Positions 29,425-44,668 of a stretch of DNA of 64,000 bases are shown here, in pieces. This DNA is from Megachile rotundata (taxonomy: Eukaryota > Arthropoda > Insecta > Hymenoptera > Megachilidae). The notes beneath the pieces are model-generated. The model searched no databases. It saw only the letters and a list, made by a program, of their open reading frames with translations, and was not told where the DNA came from. The position numbers were made by a program, and so were the translations under genes. Numbering within the stretch: position 1 is the stretch's first letter; every line of letters starts with the position of its first letter. Location of the stretch: assembly GCF_050947335.1 (NCBI RefSeq), contig NW_027473474.1, positions 230,703 through 294,702 of the forward strand, read 5' to 3'.

Positions 29425-32400
29425 CATGATCGATAGAACGACATTTACTATACTCATTACTCTTTTTATTGTCAATCTAACTCATATTATTAGCCATATT
29501 ATGTTTATGTGAACGATAGAACGACAATTACTATACATATTACTCTCATTATTATGAATCTAACTCATATTATTAGCCATATTATGCTTATATTATCGGT
29601 AGAACGACAATTACTATACTCATTACTCTTATTATTAACAATCTAACTCTTATTATTAGCCATATTATGCTTATATGATCGATAGAACGACATTTACTAT
29701 ACTCACTACTCTTATTGTTATCAATCTAACTCATATTATTAGCCATATTATGCTTATATGGTCGATAGGACGACAATTACTATACCCACTACTCTTATTG
29801 TTATCAATCTAACTCATATTATTAGCCATATTATGCTTATATGATCGACAGAACAACAATTACTATACTTATTACTCTTATTATTATCAATCTATCTCAT
29901 ATTATTAGCCATATTATGCTTATGTGATCGATAGAACGACAATTACTATACTTATTACACTCACTATTATCAATCTAACTCATATTATTAACTATATTAT
30001 GCTTATATGATCGATAGAACGACAATTACTGTACTTATTACTCTTATCATTATCAATCTCACTCATATTATTAGCCATATTATGCCTATATGATCGATAG
30101 AACGACAATTACTATACTTATTACTCTTATTATTATCAATCTACCTCATATTATTAACTATATTATGCACACATGATCGACAGAGCGACAATTACTGTAC
30201 TTATTACTCTTACTATTATCAATCTAACTCATATTATTAACCATATTATGCAGATATGATCGATAGAACGACAATTACTTTACTCACTACTCTTATTATT
30301 ATCAATCTAACTCATATTATTACCCATATTATGCTTATATGATCGATAGAACGACATTTACTATACTCACTACTCTTATTATTATCAATCTAGCTCATAT
30401 TATTACCCATATTATGCTTATATGATCGATAGAACGACATTTACTATACTCATTACTCTTATTATTATCAATCTAACTCATATTATTAGGCATATTATGT
30501 TTATGTGATCGATAGAACGACAATTACTATACATATTACTCTCATTATTATAAATCTAACTCATATTATTAGCCATATTATGCTTATATGATCGATAGAA
30601 CGACAATTACTATACTCATTACTCTTATTATTAACAATCTAACTCTTATTATTAGCCATATTATGCTTATATGATCGATAGAACGACAATTACTATACTC
30701 ACTACTCTTATTATTATCAACCTAACTCATATGATTAGCCATATTATGCTTATATGATCGATAGAACGACAATTACTATACTTATTACTCTTATTATTAT
30801 CAATCTCACTCATATTATTAGCCATATTATGCCTATATGATCGATAGAACGACAATTACTATACTTATTACTCATATTATTATCAATCTAACTCATATTA
30901 TTAGCCATATTATGCTTATGTGATCGAAAGAACGATAATTACTATACTTATTACACTTATTATTATCAATCTAACTCATATTATTAGCCATATTATGCTT
31001 ATGTGATCGATAGAACGACATTTACTATACTCATTACTCTTAGTATTATCAATCTAACTCATATTATTAGCCATATTATGTTTATGTGATCGATAGAACG
31101 ACAATTACTATACATATTACTCTTATTATTATCAATCTAACTCATATTATTTGCCATATTATGCTTATATGATCGATAGAACGACAATTACTATACTCAT
31201 TAGTCTTATTATTAACAATCTAACTCTTATTATTAGCCATATTATGCTTATATGATCGATAGAACGACAATTACTATACTCACTACTCTTATTATTATCA
31301 ACCTAACTCATATGATTAGCCATATTATGCTTATATGATCGATAGAACGACATTTACTATACTCACTACTCTTATTGTTATCAATCTAACTCATATTATT
31401 AGCCATATTATGCTTATATGATCGATAGGACGACAATTACTATACTCACTACTCTTATTATTATCAATCTAACTCATATTATTACCCATATTATGCTTAC
31501 ATGATCGATAGAACGACATTTACTATACTCATTACTCTTTTTATTGTCAATCTAACTCATATTATTAGCCATATTATGTTTATGTGAACGATAGAACGAC
31601 AATTACTATACATATTACTCTCATTATTATGAATCTAACTCATATTATTAGCCATATTATGCTTATATGATCGGTAGAACGACAATTACTATACTCATTA
31701 CTCTTATTATTAACAATCTAACTCTTATTATTAGCCATATTATGCTTATATGATCGATAGAACGACATTTACTATACTCACTACTCTTATTGTTATCAAC
31801 CTAACTCATATTATTAGCCATATTATGCTTATATGGTCGATAGGACGACAATTACTATACCCACTACTCTTATTGTTATCAATCTAACTCATATTATTAG
31901 CCATATTATGCTTATATGATCGACAGAACAACAATTAATATACTTATTACTCTTATTATTATCAATCTATCTCATATTATTAGCCATATTATGCGTATGT
32001 GATCGATAGAACGACAATTACTATACTTATTACACTCACTATTATCAATCTAACTCATATTATTAACTATATTATGCTTATATGATCGATAGAACGACAA
32101 TTACTGTACTTATTACTCTTATCATTATCAATCTCACTCATATTATTAGCCATATTATGCCTATATGATCGATAGAACGACAATTACTATACTTATTACT
32201 CTTATTATTATCAATCTACCTCATATTATTAACTATATTATGCACACATGATCGACAGAGCGACAATTACTGTACTTATTACTCTTACTATTATCAATCT
32301 AACTCATATTATTAACCATATTATGCAGATATGATCGATAGAACGACAATTACTTTACTCACTACTCTTATTATTATCAATCTAACTCATATTATTACCC

Positions 32401-33420
32401 ATATTATGCTTATATGATCGATAGAACGACATTTACTATACTCACTACTCTTATTATTATCAATCTAACTCATATTATTACCCATATTATGCTTATATGA
32501 TCGATAGAACGACATTTACTATACTCATTACTCTTATTATTATCAATCTAACTCATATTATTAGGCATATTATGTTTATGTGATCGATAGAACGACAATT
32601 ACTATACATATTACTCTCATTATTATAAATCTAACTCATATTATTAGCCATATTATGCTTATATGATCGATAGAACGACAATTACTATACTCATTACTCT
32701 TATTATTAACAATCTAACTCTTATTATTAGCCATATTATGCTTATATGATCGATAGAACGACAATTACTATACTCACTACTCTTATTATTATCAACCTAA
32801 CTCATATGATTAGCCATATTATGCTTATATGATCGATAGAACGACAATTACTATACTTATTACTCTTATTATTATCAATCTCACTCATATTATTAGCCAT
32901 ATTATGCCTATATGATCGATAGAACGACAATTACTATACTTATTACTCATATTATTATCAATCTAACTCATATTATTAGCCATATTATGCTTATGTGATC
33001 GAAAGAACGATAATTACTATACTTATTACACTTATTATTATCAATCTAACTCATATTATTAGCCATATTATGCTTATGTGATCGATATAACGACATTTAC
33101 TATACTCATTACTCTTAGTATTATCAATCTAACTCATATTATTAGCCATATTATGTTTATGTGATCGATAGAACGACAATTACTATACATATTACTCTTA
33201 TTATTATCAATCTAACTCATATTATTAGCCATATTATGCTTATATGATCGATAGAACGACAATTACTATACTCATTAGTCTTATTATTAACAATCTAACT
33301 CTTATTATTAGCCATATTATGCTTATATGATCGATAGAACGACAATTACTATACTCACTACTCTTATTATTATCAACCTAACTCATATGATTAGCCATAT
33401 TATGCTTATATGATCGATAG
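29240..33420 (+). repeat. Tandem duplication of a 25-unit block (2,075 bp)
   Basis: 29,240-31,345 matches 31,315-33,420, offset 2,075 bp (25 x 83). The matching copies overlap by about 30 bp, so this is a gap-free two-copy tandem duplication. Anchors are TTACATGATC (29421/31496 region), TATGCACACATG (30164/32239) and TAGGCATATT. Private differences: TATTATCGG near 29,592 against TATGATCGG; AATTACTATAC near 29,859 against AATTAATATAC; GATATAACG near 33,087. Edges are set by 29,239 T against 31,314 G, and 31,346 A against 33,421 G. Confidence 0.92.
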
Positions 33421-33719
33421 GACGACAATTACTGTACTTATTACTCTTATTATTATCAAACTAACTCATATTATTACCCATATTATGCTTATATGATCGA
33501 TAGAACGACATTTACTATACTCATTACTCCTATTATTATCAATCTAACTCATATTATTAGCCATATTATGCTTATATGATCGATAGAACGACAATTACTA
33601 TACTCATTACTCATATTATTAAAAATCTAACTCATATTATTAGCCATATTATGCCTATATGATCGATAGGACGACAATTACTAAACTTATTACTCTTATT
33701 ATTATCAATCTAACTCATA

Positions 33720-34300
33720 TTATTAGCCATATTATGCTTATATGATCGATAGAACGACAATTACTATACTCATTACTCTTATTATTATCAATCTAACTCA
33801 TATCATTAGCCATATTATGCTTATATGATCGATAGGACGACAATTACTATACTTATTACTCTTATTATTATCAATCTAACTCATATTATTAGCCATATTA
33901 TGCTTATATGATCGATAGAACGACAATTACTATACTCACTACTCTTATTATTATCAATCTAACTCATATTATTAGCCATATTATGCTTATATGATCGATA
34001 GGACGACAATTACTATACTTATTACTCTTATTATTATCAATCTAACTCATATTATTAGCCATATTATGCTTATATGATCGATAGAACGACAATTACTATA
34101 CTCATTACTCTTATTATTATCAATCTAACTCATATCATTAGCCATATTATGCTTATATGATCGATAGGACGACAATTACTATACTTATTACTCTTATTAT
34201 TATCAATCTAACTCATATTATTAGCCATATTATGCTTATATGATCGATAGAACGACAATTACTATACTCACTACTCTTATTATTATCAATCTAACTCATA
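33720..34300 (+). repeat. Local 332-bp tetramer periodicity
   Basis: Four unit types alternate here: GATAGAACG with CTCATTACTC; CATATCATTAG then GATAGGACG with CTTATTACTC; GATAGAACG with CTCACTACTC; GATAGGACG with CTTATTACTC. The series then restarts 332 bp later (AGAACGACAA at 33,751 and 34,083) and runs about 1.75 cycles. The same order can be read near 7.35-7.88, 9.73-10.11, 13.57-13.95 and 17.33-17.85 kb. Superimposed on it is a dimer-like (166 bp) alternation of A and G at unit position 44. Confidence 0.65.
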
Positions 34301-36538
34301 TTATTAGCCATATTATGCTTATATGATCGATAGAACGACAATTACTATACTTATTAGTCTTATTATTATCAGTCTAACTCATATTACTAGCCATATTATG
34401 CTTATGTGATCGAAAGAACGATAATTACTATACTTATTACTCTTATTATTATCAATCTAACTCATATTATTAGCCATATTGTGCTTATGTGATCGATCGA
34501 ACGACAATTACTATACTTATTACTCTTATTATTATCAATCTAACTCATCTTATTAGCCATATTATGCTTATATGATCGACAGAACGACAATTACTATACG
34601 TATTACACTCACTATTATCAATCTAACTCATATTATTCACCATATTATGCAGATATGATCGATAGAACGACAATTACTTTACTCACTAATCTTATTATTA
34701 TCAATCTAACTCATATTATTAGCGATATTATGCTTATGTGACCGATAAAACGACAATTACTATACTTATTACTCTTATTATTATCAATCTAACTCATATT
34801 ATTAGCCATATTATGCTTACATGATCGATGGGACGACAATTACTATACTTATTACTCTTATTATTATCAATCTAACTCATATTATTAGCCATATTATGCT
34901 TATATGATCGATAGAACGACAATTACTATACTCACTACTCTTATTATTATCAATCTAACTCATATTATTAGCCATATTATGCTTATATGATCGTTAGAAC
35001 GACAATTACTATACTCATTACTCTTATTATTATCAATCTAACTCATATTATTAGCCATATTATGCCTATATGATCGATGGAACGACACTTACTATACTCA
35101 TTACTCTTATTATTATGAATCTAACTCATTTTATTAGCGATATTATGCTTATGTGATCGATAGAACGACAATTACTATACTTATTACTCTTATTATTATC
35201 AATCTAACTCATATTATTAGCCATATTATGCTTATATGATCGATAGGACGACAATTACTATACTTATTACTCTTATTATTATCAATCTAACTCATATTAT
35301 TAGCCATATTATGCTTATATGATCGACAGAACGACCATTACTATACTTATTACTCTTATTATTATCAATCTAACTCATATTATTAGCCATATTATGCTTA
35401 TGTGATCGATAGAACGACATTTACTATACTCATTACTCTTAGTATTATCAATCTAACTCATATTATTAGCCATATTATGTTTATGTGATCGATAGAACGA
35501 CAATTACTATACATATTACTCTTATTATTATCAATCTAACTCATATTATTAGCCATATTATGCTTATATGATCGATAGAACGACAATTACTATACTCATT
35601 AGTCTTATTATTAACAATCTAACTCTTATTATTAGCCATATTATGCTTATATGATCGATAGAACGACAATTACTATACTCACTACTCTTATTATTATCAA
35701 CCTAACTCATATGATTAGCCATATTATGCTTATATGATCGATAGGACGACAATTACGGTACTTATTACTCTTATTATTATCAAACTAACTCATATTATTA
35801 CCCATATTATGCTTATATGATCGATAGAACGACATTTACTATACTCATTACTCTTATTATTATCAATCTAACTCATATTATTAGCCATACTATGCTTATA
35901 TGATCGACAGAACGACCATTACTATACTTATTACTCTTATTATTATCAATCTAACTCATATTATTAACCATATTATGCTTATATGATCGACAGAACGACA
36001 ATTACTATACTTATTACTCTTATTATTATCAATCTAACTCATATTATTAGCCATATTATGCTTATATGATCGACAGAACGACAATTACTATACTCATTAC
36101 TCTTATTATTATCAATCTAACTCATATTATTAGCCATATTATGCTTATATGATCGATAGAACGACAATTACTATACTCATTACTCTTACTATTATCAATC
36201 TAACTCATATTATTAGCCATAATATGCTTATATGATCGATAGAACGACAATTACTATACTTATTACACTTATTATTATCAATCTAACTCATATTATTAGC
36301 CATATTATGCTTATATGATCGATAGAACGACAATTACTATACTCACTACTCTTATTATTATCAATCTAACTCATATTATTAGCCATATTATGCTTAAATG
36401 ATCGACAGAACGACAATTACTATACTTATTACACTTATTATTATCAATCTAACTCATATTATTAGCCATATTATGCTAATATGATCGATAGAACGACAAT
36501 TACTATACTCATTACTCTTACTATTATCAATCTAACTC

Positions 36539-36600
36539 ATATTATTAGCCATATTATGCTTATATGATCGATAGAACGACAATTACTATACTCATTACTC
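36539..36600 (+). repeat. 62-bp truncated monomer (21-bp deletion)
   Basis: The landmark ATATTATTAG occurs at 36,539 and again at 36,601, a spacing of 62 bp where all others checked are 83 bp. The missing bases are unit positions 70-83 plus 1-7 of the next unit. In the variant that carries A at position 70, ACTCATATTATTA occurs at unit positions 66-78 and again at 4-16 of the next unit, exactly 21 bp apart. The deletion leaves one copy of that 13-bp direct repeat. This fits replication slippage or single-strand annealing. It is the only net change of register I find in the window. Confidence 0.95.
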
Positions 36601-39600
36601 ATATTATTAGCCATATTATGCTTATATGATCGATAGAACGACAATTACTATACTCGTTACTCTTATTATTATCAATCTAACTCATATCATTATCCATATT
36701 ATGCTTATATGATCGATAGGACGACAATTACTATACTTATTACTCTTATTATTATCAATCTAACTCATATTATTAGCCATATTATGCTTATATGATCGAT
36801 AGAACGACAATTACTATACTCACTACTCTTATTATTATCAATCTAACTCATATCATTAGCCATATTATGCTTATATGATCGATAGGACGACAATTACTAT
36901 ACTTATTACTCTTATTATTATCAATCTAACTCATATTATTAGCGATATTATGCTTATGTGATCGATAGAACGACAATTACTATACTCACTACTCTTATTA
37001 TTATCAATCTAACTCATATTATTAGCCATATTACGCTTATAGGATCGATAGGACGACAATTACTATACTTATTACTCTTATTATTATCAATCTAACTCAT
37101 ATTATTAGCCATATTATGCTTATATGATCGATAGGACGACAATTACTATACTTATTACTCCTATTATTATCAATCTAACTCATATTATTAGCCATATTAT
37201 GCTTATATGATCGATAGAACGACAATTACTATACTCATTACTCTTATTATTATCAATCTAACTCATATCATTAGCCATATTATGCTTATATGATCGACAG
37301 GACGACAATTACTGTACTTATTACACTCACTATTATCAATCTGACTCATATTATTAACCATATTATGCAGATATGATCGATAGAACGACAATTACTATAC
37401 TCATTACTCTTATTATTATCAATCTAACTCATATTATTAGCCATATTATGCTTATATGATCGATAGAACGACAATTACTATACTCATTACTCATATTATT
37501 ATCAATCTAACTCATATTATTAGCCATATTATGCTTATATGATCGATAGAACGACAATTACTATACTCATTACTCATATTATTATCAATCTAACTCATAT
37601 TATTAGCCATATTATGCTTATATGATCGATAGAACGACAATTACTATACTTATTACACTTATTATTATCAATCTAACTCATATTATTAGCCATATTATGC
37701 TAATATGATCGATAGAACGACAATTACTATACTCATTACTCTTATTATTATCAATCTAACTCCTATTATTAGCCATATTATGCTTATATGATCGACAGAA
37801 CGACAATTACTGTACTTATTACACTCACTATTATCAATCTGACTCATATTATTAACCATATTATGCAGATATGATCGATAGAACGACAATTACTATACTC
37901 ACTACTCTTATTATTATCAATCTAACTCATATTATTAGCCATATTATGCTTATATGATCGATAGAACGACAATTACTATACTCATTACTCATATTATTAT
38001 CAATCTAACTCATATTATTAGCCATATTATGCTTATATGATCGATAGGACGACAATTACTATACTTATTACTCTTATTATTATCAATCTAACTCATATTA
38101 TTAGCCATATTATGCTTATATGATCGATAGAACGACAATTACTATACTCGTTACTCTTATTATTATCAATCTAACTCATATTATTAGCCATATTATGCTT
38201 ATATGATCGACAGAACGACAATTACTGTACTTATTACACTCACTATTATCAATCTGACTCATATTATTAACCATATTATGCAGATATGATCGATAGAACG
38301 ACAATTACTATACTCACTACTCTTATTATTATCAATCTAACTCATATTATTAGCCATATTATGCTTATATGATCGATAGAACGACAATTACTATACTCAT
38401 TACTCATATTATTATCAATCTAACTCATATTATTAGCCATATTATGCTTATATGATCGATAGGACGACAATTACTATACTTATTACTCTTATTATTATCA
38501 ATCTAACTCATATTATTAGCCATATTATGCTTATATGATCGATAGAACGACAATTACTATACTCGTTACTCTTATTATTATCAATCTAACTCATATTATT
38601 AGCCATATTATGTTTATGTGGTCGATAGAACGACAATTACTATACTTATTACTCTTATTATTATCAATCTAACTCATATTATTAGCCATATTATGCTTAT
38701 ATGATCGACAGAACGACAATTACTGTACTTATTACACTCACTATTATCAATCTGACTCATATTATTAAGCATATTATGCAGATATGATCGATAGAACGAC
38801 AATTACTATACTCACTACTCTTATTATTATCAATCTAACTCATATTATTAGCCATATTATGCTTATATGATCGATAGAACGACAATTACTATACTCATTA
38901 CTCATATTATTATCAATCTAACTCATATTATTAGCCATATTATGCTTATATGATCGATAGAACGACAATTACTATACTTATTACACTTATTATTATCAAT
39001 CTAACTCATATTATTAGCCATATTATGCTAATATGATCGATAGAACGACAATTACTATACTCATTACTCTTATTATTATCAATCTAACTCCTATTATTAG
39101 CCATATTATGCTTATATGATCGACAGAACGACAATTACTGTACTTATTACACTCACTATTATCAATCTGACTCATATTATTAACCATATTATGCAGATAT
39201 GATCGATAGAACGACAATTACTATACTCACTACTCTTATTATTATCAATCTAACTCATATTATTAGCCATATTATGCTTATATGATCGATAGAACGACAA
39301 TTACTATACTCATTACTCATATTATTATCAATCTAACTCATATTATTAGCCATATTATGCTTATATGATCGATAGGACGACAATTACTATACTTATTACT
39401 CTTATTATTATCAATCTAACTCATATTATTAGCCATATTATGCTTATATGATCGATAGAACGACAATTACTATACTCATTACTCTTATTATTATCAATCT
39501 AACTCATATCATTATCCATATTATGCTTATATGATCGATAGGACGACAATTACTATACTTATTACTCTTATTATTATCAATCTAACTCATATTATTAGCC

Positions 39601-41471
39601 ATATTATGCTTATATGATCGATAGAACGACAATTACTATACTCACTACTCTTACTATTATCAATCTAACTCATATTATTAGCCATATTATGCTTATATGA
39701 TCGACAGAACGACAATTACTATACTCATTACTCTTATTATTATCAATCTAACTCATATTATTAGCCATATTATGCTTATATGATCGATAGAACGACAATT
39801 ACTATACTCATTACTCTTACTATTATCAATCTAACTCATATTATTAGCCATAATATGCTTATATGATCGATAGAACGACAATTACTATACTTATTACACT
39901 TATTATTATCAATCTAACTCATATTATTAGCCATATTATGCTTATATGATCGATAGAACGACAATTACTATACTCACTACTCTTATTATTATCAATCTAA
40001 CTCATATTATTAGCCATATTATGCTTAAATGATCGACAGAACGACAATTACTATACTTATTACACTTATTATTATCAATCTAACTCATATTATTAGCCAT
40101 ATTATGCTAATATGATCGATAGAACGACAATTACTATACTCATTACTCTTACTATTATCAATCTAACTCATATTATTAGCCATATTATGCTTATATGATC
40201 GATAGAACGACAATTACTATACTCATTACTCATATTATTATCAATCTAACTCATATTATTAGCCATATTATGCTTATATGATCGATAGGACGACAATTAC
40301 TATACTTATTACTCTTATTATTATCAATCTAACTCATATTATTAGCCATATTATGCTTATATGATCGATAGAACGACAATTACTATACTCATTACTCTTA
40401 TTATTATCAATCTAACTCATATCATTATCCATATTATGCTTATATGATCGATAGGACGACAATTACTATACTTATTACTCTTATTATTATCAATCTAACT
40501 CATATTATTAGCCATATTATGCTTATATGATCGATAGAACGACAATTACTATACTCACTACTCTTATTATTATCAATCTAACTCATATTATTAGCCATAT
40601 TATGCTTATATGATCGACAGAACGACAATTACTATACTCATTACTCTTATTATTATCAATCTAACTCATATTATTAGCCATATTATGCTTATATGATCGA
40701 TAGGACGACAATTACTATACTTATTACTCTTATTATTATCAATCTAACTCATATTATTAGCCATATTATGTTTATGTGGTCGATAGAACGACAATTACTA
40801 TACTTATTACTCTTATTATTATCAATCTAACTCATATTATTAGCCATATTATGCTTATATGATCGACAGAACGACAATTACTGTACTTATTACACTCACT
40901 ATTATCAATCTGACTCATATTATTAACCATATTATGAAGATATGATCGATAGAACGACAATTACTATACTCACTACTCTTATTATTATCAATCTAACTCA
41001 TATTATTAGCCATATTATGCTTATATGATCGATAGAACGACAATTACTATACTCATTACTCATATTATTATCAATCTAACTCATATTATTAGCCATATTA
41101 TGCTTATATGATCGATAGGACGACAATTACTATACCTATTACTCTTATTATTATCAATCTAACTCATATTATTAGGCATATTATGCTTATATGATCGATA
41201 GAACGACAATTACTATACTCGTTACTCTTATTATTATCAATCTAACTCATATCATTATCCATATTATGCTTATATGATCGATAGGACGACAATTACTATA
41301 CTTATTACTCTTATTATTATCAATCTAACTCATATTATTAGCCATATTATGCTTATATGATCGATAGAACGACAATTACTATACTCACTACTCTTATTAT
41401 TATCAATCTAACTCATATTATTAGCCATATTATGCTTATATGATCGACAGAACGACAATTACTATACTCAT
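36601..41471 (+). repeat. Region B satellite with a recurrent run of about seven units
   Basis: Satellite units only. A recurring order of units is seen: TCTGACTCAT/GCAGATATG with CTCACTACTC; a unit ending in CTCATATTATT; a GATAGGACG unit; a GATAGAACG unit; CATTATCC with GATAGGACG; GATAGAACG with CTCACT; GATCGACAG. This run starts near 38.75 and 39.2 kb and in part near 40.9 kb. 37,695-37,889 repeats at 39,023-39,217 (16 units). Parts match 50-53.8 kb at offsets of 138 units (AAGC at 38767/50221) and 150 units (ATTATGAAGA at 40931/53381). Confidence 0.65.
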
Positions 41472-43264
41472 TACTCTTATTATTATCAATCTAACTCATA
41501 TTATTAGCCATATTATGCTTATATGATCGATAGAACGACAATTACTATACTCATTACTCTTATTATTATCAATCTAACTCATATCATTAGCCATATTATG
41601 CTTATATGATCGATAGGACGACAATTACTATACTTATTACTCTTATTATTATCAATCTAACTCATATTATTAGCGATATTATGCTTATGTGATCGATAGA
41701 ACGACAATTACTATACTCACTACTCTTATTATTATCAATCTAACTCATATTATTAGCCATATTACGCTTATATGATCGATAGGACGACAATTACTATACT
41801 TATTACTCTTATTATTATCAATCTAACTCATATTATTAGCCATATTATGCTTATATGATCGATAGGACGACAATTACTATACTTATTACTCCTATTATTA
41901 TCAATCTAACTCATATTATTAGCCATATTATGCTTATATGATCGATAGAACGACAATTACTATACTCATTACTCTTATTATTATCAATCTAACTCATATC
42001 ATTAGCCATATTATGCTTATATGATCGACAGGACGACAATTACTGTACTTATTACACTCACTATTATCAATCTGACTCATATTATTAACCATATTATGCA
42101 GATATGATCGATAGAACGACAATTACAATACTCACTACTCTTATTATTATCAATCTAACTCATATTATTAGCCATATTATGCTTATATGATCGATAGAAC
42201 GACAATTACTATACTCATTACTCATATTGTTATCAATCTAACTCATATTATTAGCCATATTATGCTTATATGATCGATAGGACGACAATTACTATACTTA
42301 TTACTCTTATTATTATCAATCTAACTCATATTATTAGCCATATTATGCTTATATGATCGATAGAACGACAATTACTATACTCATTACTCTTATTATTATC
42401 AATCTAACTCATATCATTATCCATATTATGCTTATATGAACGATAGGACGACAATTACTATACTTATTACTCTTATTATTATCAATCTAACTCATATTAT
42501 TAGCCATATTATGCTTATATGATCGATAGGACGACAATTACTATACTTATTACTCTTTTTATTATCAATCTAACTCATATTATTAGCGATATTATGCTTA
42601 TGTGATCGATAGAACGACAATTACTATACTCACTACTCTTATTATTATCAATCTAACTCATATTATTAGCCATATTACGCTTATATGATCGATAGGACGA
42701 CAATTACTATACTTATTACTCTTATTATTATCAATCTAACTCATATTATTAGCCATATTATGCTTATATGATCGATAGGACGACAATTACTATACTTATT
42801 ACTCCTATTATTATCAATCTAACTCATATTATTAGCCATATTATGCTTATATGATCGATAGAACGACAATTACTATACTCATTACTCTTATTATTATCAA
42901 TCTAACTCATATCATTAGCCATATTATGCTTATATGATCGACAGGACGACAATTACTATACTTATTACTCTTATTATTATCAATCTAACTCATATTATTA
43001 GCCATATTATGCTTATATGATCGACAGAACGACAATTACTATACTTATTACACTCACTATTATCAATCTAACTCATATTATTAACCATATTATGCAGATA
43101 TGATCGATAGAACGACAATTACTTTACTCACTAATCTTATTATTATCAATCTAACTCATATTATTAGCGATATTATGCTTATGTGATCGATAGAACGACA
43201 ATTACTATACTTATTACTCTTATTATTATCAATCTAACTCATATTATTAGCCATATTATGCTTA
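41472..43264 (+). repeat. 1.8-kb block repeated 46 units downstream, copy 1
   Basis: Matches 45,290-47,082 at an offset of 3,818 bp (46 x 83). The anchor is the rare TATATGAACGATAGG (ATGAA at 42436/46254), along with a TTAGCGATATT, CATATTACGC, ACTCCTATT order of units. One difference is ACTCATATT near 42,241 against ACTCGTATT near 46,060. Immediately upstream the same two regions align at 44 units instead (ATTAGGCATA at 41171/44823), so two extra units were gained near 45.2 kb or lost near 41.5 kb. Confidence 0.82.
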
Positions 43265-44668
43265 CATGATCGATAGGACGACAATTACTATACTTATTAC
43301 TCTTATTATTATCAATCTAACTCATATTATTAGCCATATTATGCTTATATGATCGATAGAACGACAATTACTATACTCACTACTCTTATTATTATCAATC
43401 TAACTCATATTATTAGCCATATTATGCTTATATGATCGATAGAACGACAATTACTATACTCATTACTCTTATTATTATCAATCTAACTCATATTATTAGC
43501 CATATTATGCCTATATGATCGATGGAACGACACTTACTATACTCATTACTCTTATTATTATCAATCTAACTCATTTTATTAGCGATATTATGCTTATGTG
43601 ATCGATAGAACGACAATTACTATTCTTATTACACTCCCTGTTATCAATCTAACTCATATTATTAACCATATTATGCTTATATGACCGGTAGAACGATAAT
43701 TACTATACTTATTACTCATATTATTATCAATCTAACTCATATTATTAGCCATATTATGTTTATATGATCGATAGAACGACAATTACTATACTCATTACTC
43801 TTACTATTATCAATCTAACTCATATTATTAGCCATAATATGCTTATATGATCGATAGAACGACAATTACTATACTTATTACACTTATTATTATCAATCTA
43901 ACTCATATTATTAGCCATATTATGCTTATATGATCGATAGAACGACAATTACTATACCCATTACTCTTATTATTATCAATCTAACTCATATTATTAGCAA
44001 TATTACGCTTATATGATCGACAGGACGACAATTACTATTCTTATTACACTCCCTGTTATCAATCTAACTCATATTATTAACCATATTATGCTTATATGAT
44101 CGGTAGAAAGATAATTACTATACTTATTACTCTTATTATTATCAATCTAACTCATATTATTAGCCATATTATGCAGATATGATCGATTGAACGACAATTA
44201 CTATACTCATTACTATTATTATTATGAATCTAACTCATATTATTAGCCATATTATGCTTATATGATCGACAGAACGACAATTACTATTCTTATTACACTC
44301 CCTGTTATCAATCTAACTCATATTATTAACCATATTATGCTTATATGACCGGTAGAACGATAATTACTATACTTATTACTCATATTATTATCAATCTAAC
44401 TCATATTATTAGCCATATTATACTTATATGATCGATAGAACGACAATTACTATACTCATTACTCTTACTATTATCAATCTAACTCATGTTATTAGCCATA
44501 ATATTCTTATATGATCGATAGAACGACAATTACTATACTTATTACACTTATTATTATCAATCTAACTCATTTTATTAGCCATATTATGCTAATATGATCG
44601 ATAGAACGACAATTACTATACTCATTACTCTTATTATTATCAATCTAACTCATATTATTAGCCATATT
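42914..44668 (+). repeat. 1.75-kb block repeated 210 units downstream, copy 1
   Basis: Matches 60,344-62,098 at an offset of 17,430 bp (210 x 83). Anchors: CTTACATGAT (43261/60691), TTAGCAATATTACGC (near 43,995/61,425), GATCGATTGAACG, and ATATTCTTAT (44501/61931). Differences seen: CAGGACGACA against CAGGACGGCA near 44,021/61,451, and TCTAACTCAT against TCTTACTCAT near 44,561/61,991. It contains the first three CCCTGTTATC units (43636, 44051, 44300), spaced five then three units apart. Confidence 0.85.

Larger units (their letters stand above)
1..33420 (+). repeat. Region A: satellite subfamily A
   Basis: Seen: this part is rich in units with GACATTTACT, TTAACAATCT, ATTACCCATA and TTGTTATCAATC. 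It also has the rare variant TATGCAACTA, found at 1861, 5181, 8667, 11323, 15141, 19374, 22943, 25018 and 28670 and nowhere later. Spacings between those are 40, 42, 32, 46, 51, 43, 25 and 44 units, so the region is a loose higher-order array with blocks of about 25-51 units, not a fixed higher-order repeat. The right edge is approximate and was set where the 25-unit tandem duplication ends; scattered A-type units continue to about 35,840. Confidence 0.75.
33421..36600 (+). repeat. Transition zone between subfamilies A and B
   Basis: Seen: A-type units thin out here. The last dense-region GACATTTACT lies at 35,831, and TTAACAATCT and ATTACCCATA also end near 35.6-35.8 kb. Units more typical of the right half appear, such as AGCGATATT (from about 34.72 kb) and long runs of GATAGGACG alternating with GATAGAACG. 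The zone ends at the single 62-bp unit. The limits are approximate, because the boundary is a change in variant mix and no clean breakpoint is visible. Confidence 0.55.
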
